A stretch of 43,705 nt of DNA from an uncultured Veillonellaceae bacterium (GTDB lineage: Bacteria; Bacillota; Negativicutes; Selenomonadales; Selenomonadaceae): assembly GCA_902801565.1 (NCBI GenBank), contig CADCIX010000015.1:1-43705 (forward strand), given 5' to 3'. This document shows, one piece after another, positions 16,458-24,895 of the stretch. Within the stretch, counting starts at the first letter, position 1; each line of letters opens with the position of its first letter. The notes under the pieces are model-generated. The model made no database searches. It had not been told where the DNA came from and was given only the letters and a program-made list of their open reading frames with translations. Made by a program: the position numbers and the translations under genes.

Positions 16458-18056
16458 TCAAAAGTCAATACCGCATTCAAACAACCGGTTCCATGGATGG
16501 GTGATGCGAAGATTCTTCAGGGAAAGTCCCTGAGGCAGGCGAATGTTTTCCTGCGCGAATTCCGCCATCCACTTTGTCGTCTGCTCATCAACGCCCTGAC
16601 GCTTTTCGTTGAGGTTTCCTCCATCTCCTGCCCCTGGAATGCTCCAGATCTCATTGCCGATCCGCTGGCGCACATTCGCCTGGTAGGCCCATTCGTCAAG
16701 ATAGCGGGTGAGCATCAGCTCATCGGCATCTTTCTTGTCCATCCATTTCGACAAAAGCCCCGTGCCGATCAGGAATCCCGTGCTGTTCGTCGCCGTGTTC
16801 CAGCCGCCATAGGCGCGGATGCGGAACTGCAGGTCTTCCTTCCGAAGCTGCTCCATCAGCGCATTGTCCGAACCATTGGCATAGGAAATGTCTCCGATGC
16901 CCACCGCATAGCCCTTCTCCACAAGATCCTTCACCAGGGAAACGAAGTGCTTGGTTCCCTTGCGCGGACGAATGGTATTGGAAGGAAGGTTGGCTTCCAG
17001 GGTCTTCCCGTCCGGATTCGTGTTGATGGCAAGGACAAACTCCGCCCGCTCCGGTGCTGGAACCCGCATGCCGCCGGCTGCCACAATGGCACCGTCCACA
17101 TCATCGCCGATTTTCTCATTGCAGTATTTGGGGATGGTGTCCCTGCCACTGCCTTCATTATATGCAGTATAGACAAAGGGGATATCCTCCATGCTGTCGT
17201 TGACCGCGCGGCAAAGCATCACCATGGCCAGCTCATCCGCCCCGGACATCACCTGGAAGCGGGTATTCCCCAAATCCTTGCCATACTCCCGCAGATGACG
17301 GCTCTCATAATGGGTCTGTGAGAAGGGCGCACTGTCATCGCCCCCCAGCAGGAAAAAGGCAAACACATCCTGCCCCGTAAGGTCCACAAGATACTTATTG
17401 GCATCGTAATTCAGTCCATGGCGCTTTTCCCAGTCCGCCAAGGCTATGGGAGAGATTTCCCCGCCCATGCGCTCGAAGTCCCGTTTCTCCTTGCCGGAGG
17501 CAACGCCCATATCGATCTTGTCCCGCAGGACCGAATAATCGTAAATCTTCACGGCATTTTTCTGATACTCCTCCGGCTCCATGCCGCCGGAGTGGGTTGC
17601 CGAAAGCAGGGTGCGCAGGATCGTGCCGAAGCCATAGATTGGCAGACGAGGAAAGTCCTCATGGAACTCCTGGAAACGCTGTGCCCTTTCCGTGATGGTC
17701 TGCTGGCTCAACTCATGGTTCCGGGAACCCACCAGACTGCCGTATATCATGGCATCCGTGGAAACGACAGCCGCATCTGCTCCCCGCGCATTCTCCCGAA
17801 GCCATGCCCAGAGCCCATCCGGGTCCCCGTACTGCTCCCGCGTGCCGAGCAATGCATCCGGCGGAACGACCACCTCATATCCCAGTTTCTCCGCAACCTG
17901 CCGCGTCTCCTTGTCCGTAATGGGACGATTGTCCAGAGGAATGAACAGTATCTTCTTTCCCTGCCCCACAGAGGCGGCATTTCCTGTTCCCATGAAAAGC
18001 ATAGGCAGAAGCATCACAACAAACGTCATCAAAAAACATATCCATTTCCTGTTCAA
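16458..18056 (-). CDS. DUF4127 family exported protein
   Basis: 532 residues. Signal peptide about 1-27 (FVVMLLPMLFMGTGNAA). The mature part begins with the DUF4127 hallmark ILFIPLDNRPITD and continues with VVVPPDALLG, STDAMIYGSLVGSR, LLGGDDSAPFSQTH, MSGADELAMVML and GIGDISYANGSDN. This Firmicute family has no established function; the conserved Asp/Arg/His residues suggest an enzyme, perhaps acting on cell wall or envelope sugars, but that is inference. Convergent with mnmA, divergent from a peptidoglycan hydrolase gene. Confidence 0.88.
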   Translation of the reverse strand: MNRKWICFLMTFVVMLLPMLFMGTGNAASVGQGKKILFIPLDNRPITDKETRQVAEKLGYEVVVPPDALLGTREQYGDPDGLWAWLRENARGADAAVVSTDAMIYGSLVGSRNHELSQQTITERAQRFQEFHEDFPRLPIYGFGTILRTLLSATHSGGMEPEEYQKNAVKIYDYSVLRDKIDMGVASGKEKRDFERMGGEISPIALADWEKRHGLNYDANKYLVDLTGQDVFAFFLLGGDDSAPFSQTHYESRHLREYGKDLGNTRFQVMSGADELAMVMLCRAVNDSMEDIPFVYTAYNEGSGRDTIPKYCNEKIGDDVDGAIVAAGGMRVPAPERAEFVLAINTNPDGKTLEANLPSNTIRPRKGTKHFVSLVKDLVEKGYAVGIGDISYANGSDNALMEQLRKEDLQFRIRAYGGWNTATNSTGFLIGTGLLSKWMDKKDADELMLTRYLDEWAYQANVRQRIGNEIWSIPGAGDGGNLNEKRQGVDEQTTKWMAEFAQENIRLPQGLSLKNLRITHPWNRLFECGIDF

Positions 18057-18106
18057 AATATCATCCCCCCGTTTTATGACCTGCTGATAAACTCGTCTCT
18101 AATTTT

Positions 18107-18136
18107 ATTCTATCATAAAAATGCACCGCCGTAAAA
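18107..18136 (-). promoter_or_regulatory. Possible promoter of the DUF4127 gene
   Basis: TTTTAC (18131-18136), 18-base spacer, TAGAAT (18107-18112) on the minus strand. A plus-strand match for the divergent gene (TTGCAG at 18161, TATACA at 18183, 16-base spacer) is weaker. Confidence 0.45.
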
Positions 18137-18209
18137 TTCCAACAGGAATATGGGCACCTTTTGCAGAATACTATCTATGATATATACAAAAAGGGAGGAA
18201 TCTTCCATC

Positions 18210-18899
18210 ATGAACACCATCTCCAAAAAGAATCTTTTCCTCGCGGCGCTCCTGCCAGCTCTTTTCCTGTCAGTTCCTGCAAGCGATACAGGCTGCCCGG
18301 CAGCATGGGAACTGCACCCTGCTGCCGCCGCAGGCTATTCGTCGCCATCCATTGGCAGCGACACCACAGCACCGGACAGCCGCGTCGAAAAGGCAGTGCT
18401 CTGGGCCATCGGCATTGCCAATCAGCCTTCCCACGGTTATTCCCAGGGTGCGGAAAACGCTACCTCCAGCAACCCCTACACGGGTTCCAGGGAAGGCCCC
18501 GACTACGATTGCTCCAGCCTCGTCTACCATGCCCTTAATCAAGCAGGGTTCCCCATCATCGCGGCCTGGCAGGAAAACCCCGCCTTCTATGAGGAATACG
18601 ACGGCCAGCAGGAAACAGGGGATGCCGATACCATCTGGCAGGACCTGCAGGTGGTGGGGGGATTCTCCAAATACTCCTGGGACAGCGTCAAAAATAACCT
18701 CATGCGGGGGGATATCCTCTGCGACCCACAGTATCATGTGGCAATCTATATCGGCAACGGGAAGACCGTGGAAGCCCGGGGCGTGAACAATCCCAGAGGC
18801 GGCGACTGGCGCACGGGGGACCAGGGCGGCGAGATTGATTTCTACGAGGCCCAGGGACGCAATTGGAAGGAAGTCTACCGCTATACGCAAAACCAGTAA
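18210..18899 (+). CDS. Exported NlpC/P60-like (phage-type) peptidoglycan hydrolase
   Basis: 229 residues from ATG 18210, with GGGAGGA 10 bases upstream. Signal peptide about 1-25. Catalytic domain about 58-225: the nucleophile motif DYDCSSLVYHAL (C101) and GDILCDPQYHVAIYIGNGKTVEA (H176), as in bacteriophage-type amidases and the C40/CHAP group. DCSS instead of DCSG points to the phage-lysin branch (Amidase_5-like). Cuts cell-wall peptides in the periplasm. Closely followed by the CBS-ACT gene (22 bases), so they may be cotranscribed although the functions look unrelated. Confidence 0.85.
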   Translation: MNTISKKNLFLAALLPALFLSVPASDTGCPAAWELHPAAAAGYSSPSIGSDTTAPDSRVEKAVLWAIGIANQPSHGYSQGAENATSSNPYTGSREGPDYDCSSLVYHALNQAGFPIIAAWQENPAFYEEYDGQQETGDADTIWQDLQVVGGFSKYSWDSVKNNLMRGDILCDPQYHVAIYIGNGKTVEARGVNNPRGGDWRTGDQGGEIDFYEAQGRNWKEVYRYTQNQ

Positions 18900-18921
18900 A
18901 ATTTTATGGAGGATGATTTAC

Positions 18922-19569
18922 ATGTTTGTGGCAAACAGAATGACAAAACATCCAATTACAGTGACACCGGATGCAACCCTGGATGAGGCGGCAGGCCTCA
19001 TGAAAAAGCACCATTTCCGCCGTCTGCCCGTGGTGGAGGACGGAAAGCTCGTGGGTTTTTTCAGCGACCGCGACCTCATGCGGGTGTCGCCGTCCCCGGC
19101 GACCACGCTGTCCCGCTATGAGATCCGTTCCCTTCTCGACAAGATGAAGGTCAGGGAAATCATGCAGAAAAAAGTCCACACCGTCTCCGAGGATGCCACC
19201 ATCGAAGAAGCGGCTCTTATCATGTACAACGAGAAGATCGGCGGACTCCCCGTGGTATCCAGCGTCGGTGCCGTGGTGGGCATCATCACCGAGACGGACA
19301 TCTTCAAGACCTTCGTCGATGTCATGGGCCTGCAGGACGGCAAGACGCGCATCACCGTGGAGGTGGATGACAAACTGGGCGTGGTGAACGAGCTTTCCGG
19401 CATCTTTACGGAAAACGGCCTTTCCATTGACAGCCTTGTGACCTGCAAGCAGCCGGACGGACGCTACGAGATCGTCATCCGCGGCGACATCCCTTCGGTG
19501 GATGACCTTCGGGCGAAAATCGAGGCAAAGGGATACACGGTCATCCATGACGTGAAGATCGGCAACTGA
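18922..19569 (+). CDS. CBS-pair + ACT domain protein (AcuB-like)
   Basis: 215 residues from ATG 18922; GGAGG lies 9 bases upstream, whereas the in-frame ATG at 18913 is too close to it. CBS1 about 5-58 (MTKHPITVTPDATLDEAAGL, RRLPVVEDGKLVG), CBS2 about 77-130 (REIMQKKVHTVSEDATIEEA, GGLPVVSSVGAVVGIITETD), C-terminal ACT-like domain about 140-213 (ITVEVDDKLGVVNELSGIF). CBS pairs bind adenine nucleotides and ACT domains bind amino acids, so this is probably a cytosolic ligand-sensing regulator. The partner is not known; AcuB-type proteins are the nearest match. Confidence 0.9.
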   Translation: MFVANRMTKHPITVTPDATLDEAAGLMKKHHFRRLPVVEDGKLVGFFSDRDLMRVSPSPATTLSRYEIRSLLDKMKVREIMQKKVHTVSEDATIEEAALIMYNEKIGGLPVVSSVGAVVGIITETDIFKTFVDVMGLQDGKTRITVEVDDKLGVVNELSGIFTENGLSIDSLVTCKQPDGRYEIVIRGDIPSVDDLRAKIEAKGYTVIHDVKIGN

Positions 19570-19593
19570 TATTTACAGAAAGTGGGGAAGAGC

Positions 19594-19740
19594 ATGGCAT
19601 ACATGAACGAGAATCCTATCATGATCAATGCAGAAAAATCATCCGCCGCAAAATTCGCGGAAACCATCCTGGCACTCAATTATCTGAGAAGTGTCAGGAG
19701 CCTGTATCTGGATACGGCGAAAATCCAGTCTGTCGTTTAG
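19594..19740 (+). CDS. Small hypothetical protein, 48 residues
   Basis: ATG 19594 follows GGGGAAG, 24 bases after the CBS-ACT stop codon. The peptide starts MAYMNENPIM, has an amphipathic middle (SSAAKFAETILALNYL) and ends KIQSVV. Codon use looks coding, and the position fits the end of the same operon. I do not recognise a family. The base string TCGTTTAG at its stop codon is repeated directly after it. Confidence 0.5.
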   Translation: MAYMNENPIMINAEKSSAAKFAETILALNYLRSVRSLYLDTAKIQSVV

Positions 19741-19795
19741 TCGTTTAGGCCTTTTGGCCCATCTAAATATAAAAGATTTTGAAAACACTTCTTAT

Positions 19796-19825
19796 TTGAC
19801 CGCAACCACCATTTTGTGATATGCT
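19796..19825 (+). promoter_or_regulatory. Promoter of the PG-binding NlpC/P60 gene
   Basis: TTGACC (19796-19801), 18-base spacer, TATGCT (19820-19825), about 41 bases before the ATG at 19867. Confidence 0.7.
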
Positions 19826-19866
19826 TGGAATCGATGTAATGTGATGTTTGGAAAGGGGTTATCTCT

Positions 19867-20529
19867 ATGTATCGATTCTTGTGCATGTTCCTTCTTGCTG
19901 TTGTTTGTCTTGCTGTTCCGGCCACCAGTGACGCTGCCGCATTTCGTCTGGGAGACCAGGGTGAGGCCGTCATGGATATCCAGCGCGCCTTGGCAGCCTC
20001 TGGTTACGATATCACTGTGGATGGCGATTTCGGCCCGGCAACAGAAGCTGCTCTTCGCAGCTACCAGCAGGAACATGGACTGGAAGTCGATGGCCTCGCA
20101 GGTCCCGTTGTCTACCAAGCCCTGCTGGGACGTGAATTCCCCGAGATCAGCCGCAGCATGATGGGCGGCAACCGCCGCTTGATTGCCATCGCCATGCAGT
20201 ACATGGGCGTTCCCTATGTCTACGGTGGTTCCTCCCCCAGCGGTTTTGACTGCTCCGGCTTCGTCCAGTACGTTTATCGCCAGTGCGGCATCGAGCTGCC
20301 CCGCACGGCCGACATCCAGTTCGAGGTCGGCACGCCCGTCAGCCGCGATGAGCTTCAGCCCGGCGATCTCGTCTTCTTCGCCGGAGACTACGTGAATGTC
20401 TCCCATGTGGGCATCTATCTCCAGGATGGCGACTTCGTCCATGCCTCCACGACCTACGGCATCGCCATCGACTCCCTCTACCGCGACTATCGCCGTGACC
20501 ACTACATGGGTGCAAGGCGCATCTACTAA
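19867..20529 (+). CDS. Exported peptidoglycan endopeptidase: PG-binding + NlpC/P60
   Basis: 220 residues. Signal peptide 1-24 (cut after SDA). PG_binding_1 domain about 26-86 (LGDQGEAVMDIQRAL, VDGDFGPATEAALRSYQ, VDGLAGP), then NlpC/P60 about 103-219 with the catalytic set C129 (SGFDCSGFVQYVY), H180 (VSHVGIYL) and H192 (FVHAST). Hydrolyses D-gamma-glutamyl-meso-diaminopimelate-type bonds in stem peptides; works in the periplasm or at the septum. Single gene with its own promoter and a strong terminator. Confidence 0.95.
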   Translation: MYRFLCMFLLAVVCLAVPATSDAAAFRLGDQGEAVMDIQRALAASGYDITVDGDFGPATEAALRSYQQEHGLEVDGLAGPVVYQALLGREFPEISRSMMGGNRRLIAIAMQYMGVPYVYGGSSPSGFDCSGFVQYVYRQCGIELPRTADIQFEVGTPVSRDELQPGDLVFFAGDYVNVSHVGIYLQDGDFVHASTTYGIAIDSLYRDYRRDHYMGARRIY

Positions 20530-20549
20530 GACATATTAGCAGGCATAAA

Positions 20550-20596
20550 AAAACAGGCACTGCCCATCTCAAAAGAGGGTAGTGCCTGTTTTCTTT
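20550..20596 (+). terminator. Terminator of the NlpC/P60 gene
   Basis: AAAACAGGCACT (20550-20561) / AGTGCCTGTTTT (20581-20592), 12-bp stem extended by CCC/GGG, ending TTTTCTTT. Confidence 0.9.
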
Positions 20597-20678
20597 GCCA
20601 TAAATCGATTTATTCCAGGTACGGCATCACAGCATTCCATATTCGCTGCTCATTTCGTATTTCGAAGAAGAATGGCTC

Positions 20679-20707
20679 TTGCTTGTCTGAATATTTTGTG
20701 GTATGAT
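20679..20707 (+). promoter_or_regulatory. Promoter of the antisense RNA
   Basis: TTGCTT (20679-20684), 17-base spacer, TATGAT (20702-20707). It drives plus-strand RNA toward the convergent toxin gene. Confidence 0.65.
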
Positions 20708-20713
20708 ATAAGA

Positions 20714-20805
20714 AAGGTAGCTGATATTGGTGTGTCGGCAACCCTCTTTATCAAGTTTATACTTTTGGGAGAAGTCACCTGTCCACTTGCGCGGGTGGCT
20801 TTTTT
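20714..20805 (+). ncRNA. Antisense RNA antitoxin of a type I toxin-antitoxin locus
   Basis: About 92 bases from the predicted start to a terminator with stem AGTCACC (20773-20779) / GGTGGCT (20794-20800) and TTTTTT. It lies opposite the 3' untranslated part of the toxin mRNA (20819-20896, minus strand), the arrangement of txpA/RatA and bsrG/SR4. The stretch GGGTTGCCGACA on the toxin strand is typical of the tails of Hol-Tox loci. Length is inferred from promoter and terminator. Confidence 0.65.
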
Positions 20806-20818
20806 CGTGTCTAAGACA

Positions 20819-20896
20819 CTACTTTAAGAATGAGAGGCAGGAAACTATTAATGTAAGAATAGCTATCAACAAGGACAGCTTTTCATACATAGTCAT
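20819..20896 (-). CDS. Putative holin-like (Hol-Tox) type I toxin peptide, 25 residues
   Basis: The peptide starts MTMYEKLSLLIAIL, continues with a hydrophobic stretch and ends SFLK; this is the Hol_Tox pattern (short polar start with YE-LSL-I, one membrane span, Lys end). AAGGGAG lies 6 bases before ATG 20896. It has its own strong promoter (20945-20973) and a convergent antisense RNA overlapping the mRNA tail. These peptides insert into the inner membrane and depolarise it when not repressed by the RNA. Too short for most gene finders. Confidence 0.8.
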   Translation of the reverse strand: MTMYEKLSLLIAILTLIVSCLSFLK

Positions 20897-20944
20897 GCCC
20901 TACTCCCTTCCGAGAGCCACCGACTATCAACTACCTTGAAAGGT

Positions 20945-20973
20945 ATTATAACACACCTGATTTTTGGGGGCAA
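20945..20973 (-). promoter_or_regulatory. Promoter of the Hol-Tox toxin gene
   Basis: TTGCCC (20968-20973), 17-base spacer, TATAAT (20945-20950) on the minus strand, giving a leader of about 40 bases. Confidence 0.8.
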
Positions 20974-21065
20974 TACGGACTCCCCGTCACGGCATTTTTC
21001 AGGAGCAGTTCGTACAAAAAAGGCCCACAGAGCCATAAAGCCCTGCAAGCCTTGAATTTCCAATA

Positions 21066-21142
21066 TGGTGCGATTGGGGCGATTCGAACGCCCGACCTAC
21101 TGCTTAGGAGGCAGTTGCTCTATCCTGCTGAGCTACAACCGC
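21066..21142 (-). tRNA. tRNA-Arg (anticodon CCT)
   Basis: Complete cloverleaf on the minus strand: acceptor GCGGTTG/CAATCGC, D-stem GCTC/GAGC, anticodon stem ACTGC/GCAGT with loop CTCCTAA, T-loop TTCGAAT, discriminator A and encoded CCA. Decodes AGG. Confidence 0.97.
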
Positions 21143-21197
21143 ATGAGATATATTATAGCACGTGAATGCAGGAACAGCAATACCGCAATACAAAAAT

Positions 21198-21443
21198 TCA
21201 TCGAATCTCCACATGCAGCTCCTTGCCCAGCCCTTCAGCCACGCGCTGCAAAAGGTCCAGGGAAGGATTGCTCTTCCCTGTCTCCAAGCGGCTGATATTG
21301 CTCTGCTTGAGTCCCGTTTTCTCCGCCAGTTCCCTCTGCGTCAGTTTCTGGTGCTTCCGCTCCCTGACTAACTGGCGTATAATTTCACGTCTGGAATGTG
21401 GCTGATTCTGTCTATCCTGTCCGTATCTGCGGAATCCCATCAT
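21198..21443 (-). CDS. Small Xre-family HTH regulator (HigA/antitoxin-like)
   Basis: 81 residues from ATG 21443 (GGGGGGAATA upstream). Arg/Gln-rich N-terminus, then a helix-turn-helix of the Cro/CI type, about 28-78: LTQRELAEKTGLKQSNISRL, ETGKSNPSLDLLQRVAEGLG. No toxin partner is adjacent, as a HigA antitoxin would have. It has its own promoter overlapped by an inverted repeat, which fits autoregulation. It ends 56 bases from the tRNA-Arg gene. Confidence 0.88.
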   Translation of the reverse strand: MMGFRRYGQDRQNQPHSRREIIRQLVRERKHQKLTQRELAEKTGLKQSNISRLETGKSNPSLDLLQRVAEGLGKELHVEIR

Positions 21444-21486
21444 TATTCCCCCCGGCCGGCACTTGATAAATGCCTCGCTATACCAT

Positions 21487-21515
21487 AGTATACAGGATTT
21501 ACGGAAAAGAATCAA
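21487..21515 (-). promoter_or_regulatory. Promoter of the Xre gene
   Basis: TTGATT (21510-21515), 17-base spacer, TATACT (21487-21492) on the minus strand. Confidence 0.8.
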
Positions 21516-21540
21516 ATATTTTCTTTATATTATATTTGAT
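21511..21540. promoter_or_regulatory. Candidate operator: 9-bp inverted repeat over the -35
   Basis: ATCAAATAT (21511-21519) and ATATTTGAT (21532-21540) are perfect mirror arms, centred 21 bases apart (two helical turns). The first overlaps the -35 of the Xre promoter. A site for the Xre protein itself is the simplest reading. Confidence 0.45.
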
Positions 21541-21551
21541 ATAAAAATATA

Positions 21552-21597
21552 CAAAAAGCACTGCGAGTCCCGACCATCCCATCGAAACCCCCAGTGC
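21552..21597 (-). terminator. Terminator of the kinase-to-hydrogenase operon
   Basis: GCACTG / CAGTGC outer stem (21558-21597), continued inward by GGGTTTCGA / TCGGGACTC with wobbles, then TTTTTG on the minus strand; 16 bases past the hydrogenase stop codon. Confidence 0.85.
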
Positions 21598-21613
21598 CAA
21601 TCAAGTATCCCGT

Positions 21614-23107
21614 TTATTCTTTTTCTGCTACTACTTCAAAATCGTACTTTTCCCAGGCATCCACGGCCTCGGAATTCTCGTCGCTGACCTGCTGTGGTGC
21701 AGCCTTGACGAACTTCGTCAGCATGACACGGGCGATCCCCTGCTGCGCAAGAGTACCCGGACCGTCCACACAGCCATTCTGGCAGGCCATGCCCTCGAAA
21801 TACTCAAGGGAAAGCTTGCCCTGCCGCACCTGCTCCAGCTTCTCCTGGCAGTTCCTCAGCCCATCGGCGTATTCCATGAGCACATCCGTCGAACCGGACT
21901 TCTCCAGCAGATTCTTCAAGGAGGTCTGGACGCCGCGATTCAGCGGGAAGCCAAGGCCGCTGCCCGTTGCCGTCGTCTGGTAGTCCTCCGCCGGAGCGTT
22001 CACATCGATGCCAACTCCCTCGAACATGCACTGCAGTTCCTCATAGGTCATGACGAAATCGATGCTCTCCGGATGATGCTTCGCTTCCACTTTCTTGGCG
22101 ATGCACGGGCCGATGAAGCAGGTCAAGGCGCCCTCGTACTTGTTCTTCGCCCAGATGCCGCAGGAAACCATCGGCGATGTGGTCTTGGAGATGTTGTCCT
22201 CAAACTCCGGAAAATGCTTCTTCACATGGGCCACAAAGGCAGGACAGCAGGAGCTGGTCATGAAAGGAATCTTCTCCGGCACCTTCTCCTTGAATTCCTC
22301 TGCCTCGGCAAGGGTCGTGATGTCGGCTCCCACCGCAACCTCAATGACCTCGGCGAACCCGAGCTTCTTGATGGCGGAAACGACCTGGGCAGGCGTGACC
22401 TTGAGGCCGAACTGTCCAAGGAAGGATGGCGCCAGCATGGCAACCACCTTTTTCTTCTGCTTCAACGCCACAAGAATCTGCACGATCATGCTCCGCTCAT
22501 CCAATGCGCCAAAGGGACATGCTCCGCGGCAGTTCCCGCAGCTCACGCATTTCTCATAGTCGATGACCGTCAGCTTGTTCGGGCCGGAGGACATGGCCTC
22601 CAATGCGCAGGCCCGGATGCAGGGACGGCTGATCTCAATGATGGCACCATAGGGACAGGATTTTGCACAGCGCCCGCACTCAATGCAGACATCGCGATTG
22701 ATGGTCGCCCTGTCCTTGATGGTGATGGCATGCTTGGGACAGTTGTTCATGCACTTGTGCTGGATGCAATGACGGCAGAGATCCGTGACGTAATACTTGT
22801 CGATGGGGCAGGCATCGCAGGCATCCGTCAGGACATCCATCACAGGCAGGCTCTTGTCGATCTCCCCCGTTATAGCAGCCTTCGCCGCATTGATGATGTT
22901 CATCCCGATGGGCTGCCAAAGCGCCATCTGCACCCGATTCTTGAGCACGGCCCGTTCCTTGTGAATGCAACAGCGCACCCTTGGGGTATCCTCCCTGACC
23001 ACCTGAAGAACATCATAGATATGCTCCGGCAAACAGTCCTCCCATGTGCATTTCGCGATATGCCGCAAAATCTCCCTGCGGTATCCCGTCACCTGCGTAT
23101 TTTCCAT
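21614..23107 (-). CDS. [FeFe] hydrogenase with ferredoxin-type clusters (group B-like)
   Basis: 497 residues from ATG 23107; a GTG four codons upstream is possible. N-terminal part with Cys motifs for 4Fe-4S clusters: CRHCIQHKCMNNC (111-123), CIECGRCAKSC (141-151) and CVSCGNCRGAC (187-197), plus C163/C167. The H-cluster domain has L1 TSSCCPAF (C287/C288), L2 GPCIAKKVE (C335) and L3 MACQNGCVDGPG (C442/C446). All ligands and the proton-shuttle Cys are present. GPC rather than MPC in L2 and the N-terminal architecture fit the poorly studied group B. Reversibly reduces protons, probably with ferredoxin; no NAD-binding partner is nearby. It is last in an apparent operon with c-di-GMP signalling genes (45-base gap). 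Confidence 0.93.
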   Translation of the reverse strand: MENTQVTGYRREILRHIAKCTWEDCLPEHIYDVLQVVREDTPRVRCCIHKERAVLKNRVQMALWQPIGMNIINAAKAAITGEIDKSLPVMDVLTDACDACPIDKYYVTDLCRHCIQHKCMNNCPKHAITIKDRATINRDVCIECGRCAKSCPYGAIIEISRPCIRACALEAMSSGPNKLTVIDYEKCVSCGNCRGACPFGALDERSMIVQILVALKQKKKVVAMLAPSFLGQFGLKVTPAQVVSAIKKLGFAEVIEVAVGADITTLAEAEEFKEKVPEKIPFMTSSCCPAFVAHVKKHFPEFEDNISKTTSPMVSCGIWAKNKYEGALTCFIGPCIAKKVEAKHHPESIDFVMTYEELQCMFEGVGIDVNAPAEDYQTTATGSGLGFPLNRGVQTSLKNLLEKSGSTDVLMEYADGLRNCQEKLEQVRQGKLSLEYFEGMACQNGCVDGPGTLAQQGIARVMLTKFVKAAPQQVSDENSEAVDAWEKYDFEVVAEKE

Positions 23108-23152
23108 AGCTCTCTTCACCTCATTCCTTCAAAATGGCATTCCATCCATAAA

Positions 23153-24895
23153 TCATTCCGTTTGAAATCTCTCACAAAAGATCTGCTCCGGCTCAGGACG
23201 CCCAAAATAGAATCCCTGAATCACATCCGCACCGCACTCCCGCGAAATGTACTCATACGTCTGCTCGTCTTCCACCCCCTCGACATAGACAGCCATGCCA
23301 ATGCTTTGGCAGAGTTTGATGGCATGTTTGAGAAGTTTCCTGTCGAATTCACTGTCCAATATATTGTCGACAAATACCTTGTCAATCTTTACCACGTCAC
23401 AGTTGAAATACTTGAGCAATGCAAGGGAGGAATACCCCGTCCCAAAATCATCCATGGCCACCTTGATGCCCATCTGGCGGAAATAGTCGAACTGCTCATT
23501 GACAAACTGCCAGTTGGAAATCTGCTGGCTCTCCGTCAGTTCCAGAGTCAGACACTCCGGCGAAAGCGCGTGACGCTCCAGCGATTCCTTCACATAGTTC
23601 CTGAGATCCGTCGTCTCAAGCTGGCAAAGGGACACATTGATGCTCATCTGGAATCCGGGCTTGAACTCCTGCCATTTCTTGCAGACCCGCACAGCCTCAT
23701 CCACGATCCAGCGCCCCACGGGAATGATGAGCCGCGTGCGCTCCAATATGGGGATGAAAACCACCGGCGAGATGACAAGACCATCCTCCTCCTGCCAGCG
23801 GAGCAATGCCTCTGCCCCGACGAGTTCCTGTGTCATGGCATCCACCTGCGGCTGGAAGAAAAGGCGGAATCCCTGGCATCCCTTCTCGATGCTTTCCTCA
23901 AAGGCATGCTGCAGATTGATGAAACGGAGCCAGTCCTTGTACTCCTTCTGGGAAAAGACAAGGAGCTGCTCCCTGCCCTGCTGCTGCGCCATCTCAAGGG
24001 CAGCCTTCGCATGCTTCTGCAGCGCAAGAGCATCCGTCCCGCTGTCGGGATAGAACACTGCACCTGCCGATGCCGAAAAGAACACGTTGTAATTGGATTC
24101 TTTTGCCTCGCGCAAACAGAGCTGGATACTGGAAAAGATGATCTCCACCTCTTCCTGGGAGGTATGGGGCCAGATCAGGCCGAACTCGTTCCCGTCCAGC
24201 TTGTAGAGGTTCAGGTGTGTGGGAAGCACATTCCTGATGCTCTGGCCGATCTGGCGAAGGGCAACATCATCGAAATGCTTTTCGTAGGCCTCATTGAGCA
24301 GATGGAAATTGTCCAACCCCACAATCATGATGGCCCCCATCTCGCCCTTGGCAAGAGCAGAGGTCACGCCCTCCTTCACCGCCTGATCAAAGGCAAATCG
24401 GTTCAGGAGCCCTGTCACGGGATCCGCATGAAGGATGCGGTCCATCTCCGTGATGAAGCCTGCAAAGATCACCGCATCGCCGGAATCATCGCGCCCCACC
24501 ATGCCATGGCAATGAATCCACGTATACACGCCCTCCCTGTTTCTCACCCGATATTCGATGTCATGCACCCCCGGGTTTCCTGGCTCAAAGATATGGGCAA
24601 AACTGGCTTCATAGGTTTCCATGTCCTCCGGGTAGACAAGCGGAGTCCAATAGCGGTCAAAATCCACGACCACCGTCCCCGGCAGTCCGTATTCCTCCAC
24701 CATACGGGAGGACAGCAGGACAACCCCTGTCGTCAGATCCGTCACAAAGGGATATCCCTCGGCGGTCTGCTGCAAAAGATCAAAATAGAATTTTATACGC
24801 TGCAATTGTTCACTGGTCGCCAAAAGATCCACTGCCAAAGCAGCCACTCCCTTCCTGAAACAAAGCCGCTCCATAGACTGCGGCACGTCATGCAA
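23153..24895 (-). CDS. PAS - degenerate GGDEF - EAL protein (probable c-di-GMP phosphodiesterase)
   Basis: 580 residues if it starts at TTG 24895, which overlaps the receiver gene stop; ATG 24874 (573 residues) is an alternative. PAS about 40-150 (YPEDMETYEASF, EYRVRNREGVYTWI). GGDEF-like about 155-315, with DGNEF (234-238) where active enzymes have GGDEF, so cyclase activity is unlikely. EAL about 330-575 is complete: EALLR (362-366), N420, ELTES (452-456), DDFGTGYSS (482-490), K504/K506 region, E539 (VEGVEDEQ) and QGFYFGRP (560-567). It should degrade c-di-GMP to pGpG in the cytosol, perhaps gated by the PAS domain and the coupled receiver. Confidence 0.92.
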   Translation of the reverse strand: MHDVPQSMERLCFRKGVAALAVDLLATSEQLQRIKFYFDLLQQTAEGYPFVTDLTTGVVLLSSRMVEEYGLPGTVVVDFDRYWTPLVYPEDMETYEASFAHIFEPGNPGVHDIEYRVRNREGVYTWIHCHGMVGRDDSGDAVIFAGFITEMDRILHADPVTGLLNRFAFDQAVKEGVTSALAKGEMGAIMIVGLDNFHLLNEAYEKHFDDVALRQIGQSIRNVLPTHLNLYKLDGNEFGLIWPHTSQEEVEIIFSSIQLCLREAKESNYNVFFSASAGAVFYPDSGTDALALQKHAKAALEMAQQQGREQLLVFSQKEYKDWLRFINLQHAFEESIEKGCQGFRLFFQPQVDAMTQELVGAEALLRWQEEDGLVISPVVFIPILERTRLIIPVGRWIVDEAVRVCKKWQEFKPGFQMSINVSLCQLETTDLRNYVKESLERHALSPECLTLELTESQQISNWQFVNEQFDYFRQMGIKVAMDDFGTGYSSLALLKYFNCDVVKIDKVFVDNILDSEFDRKLLKHAIKLCQSIGMAVYVEGVEDEQTYEYISRECGADVIQGFYFGRPEPEQIFCERFQTE

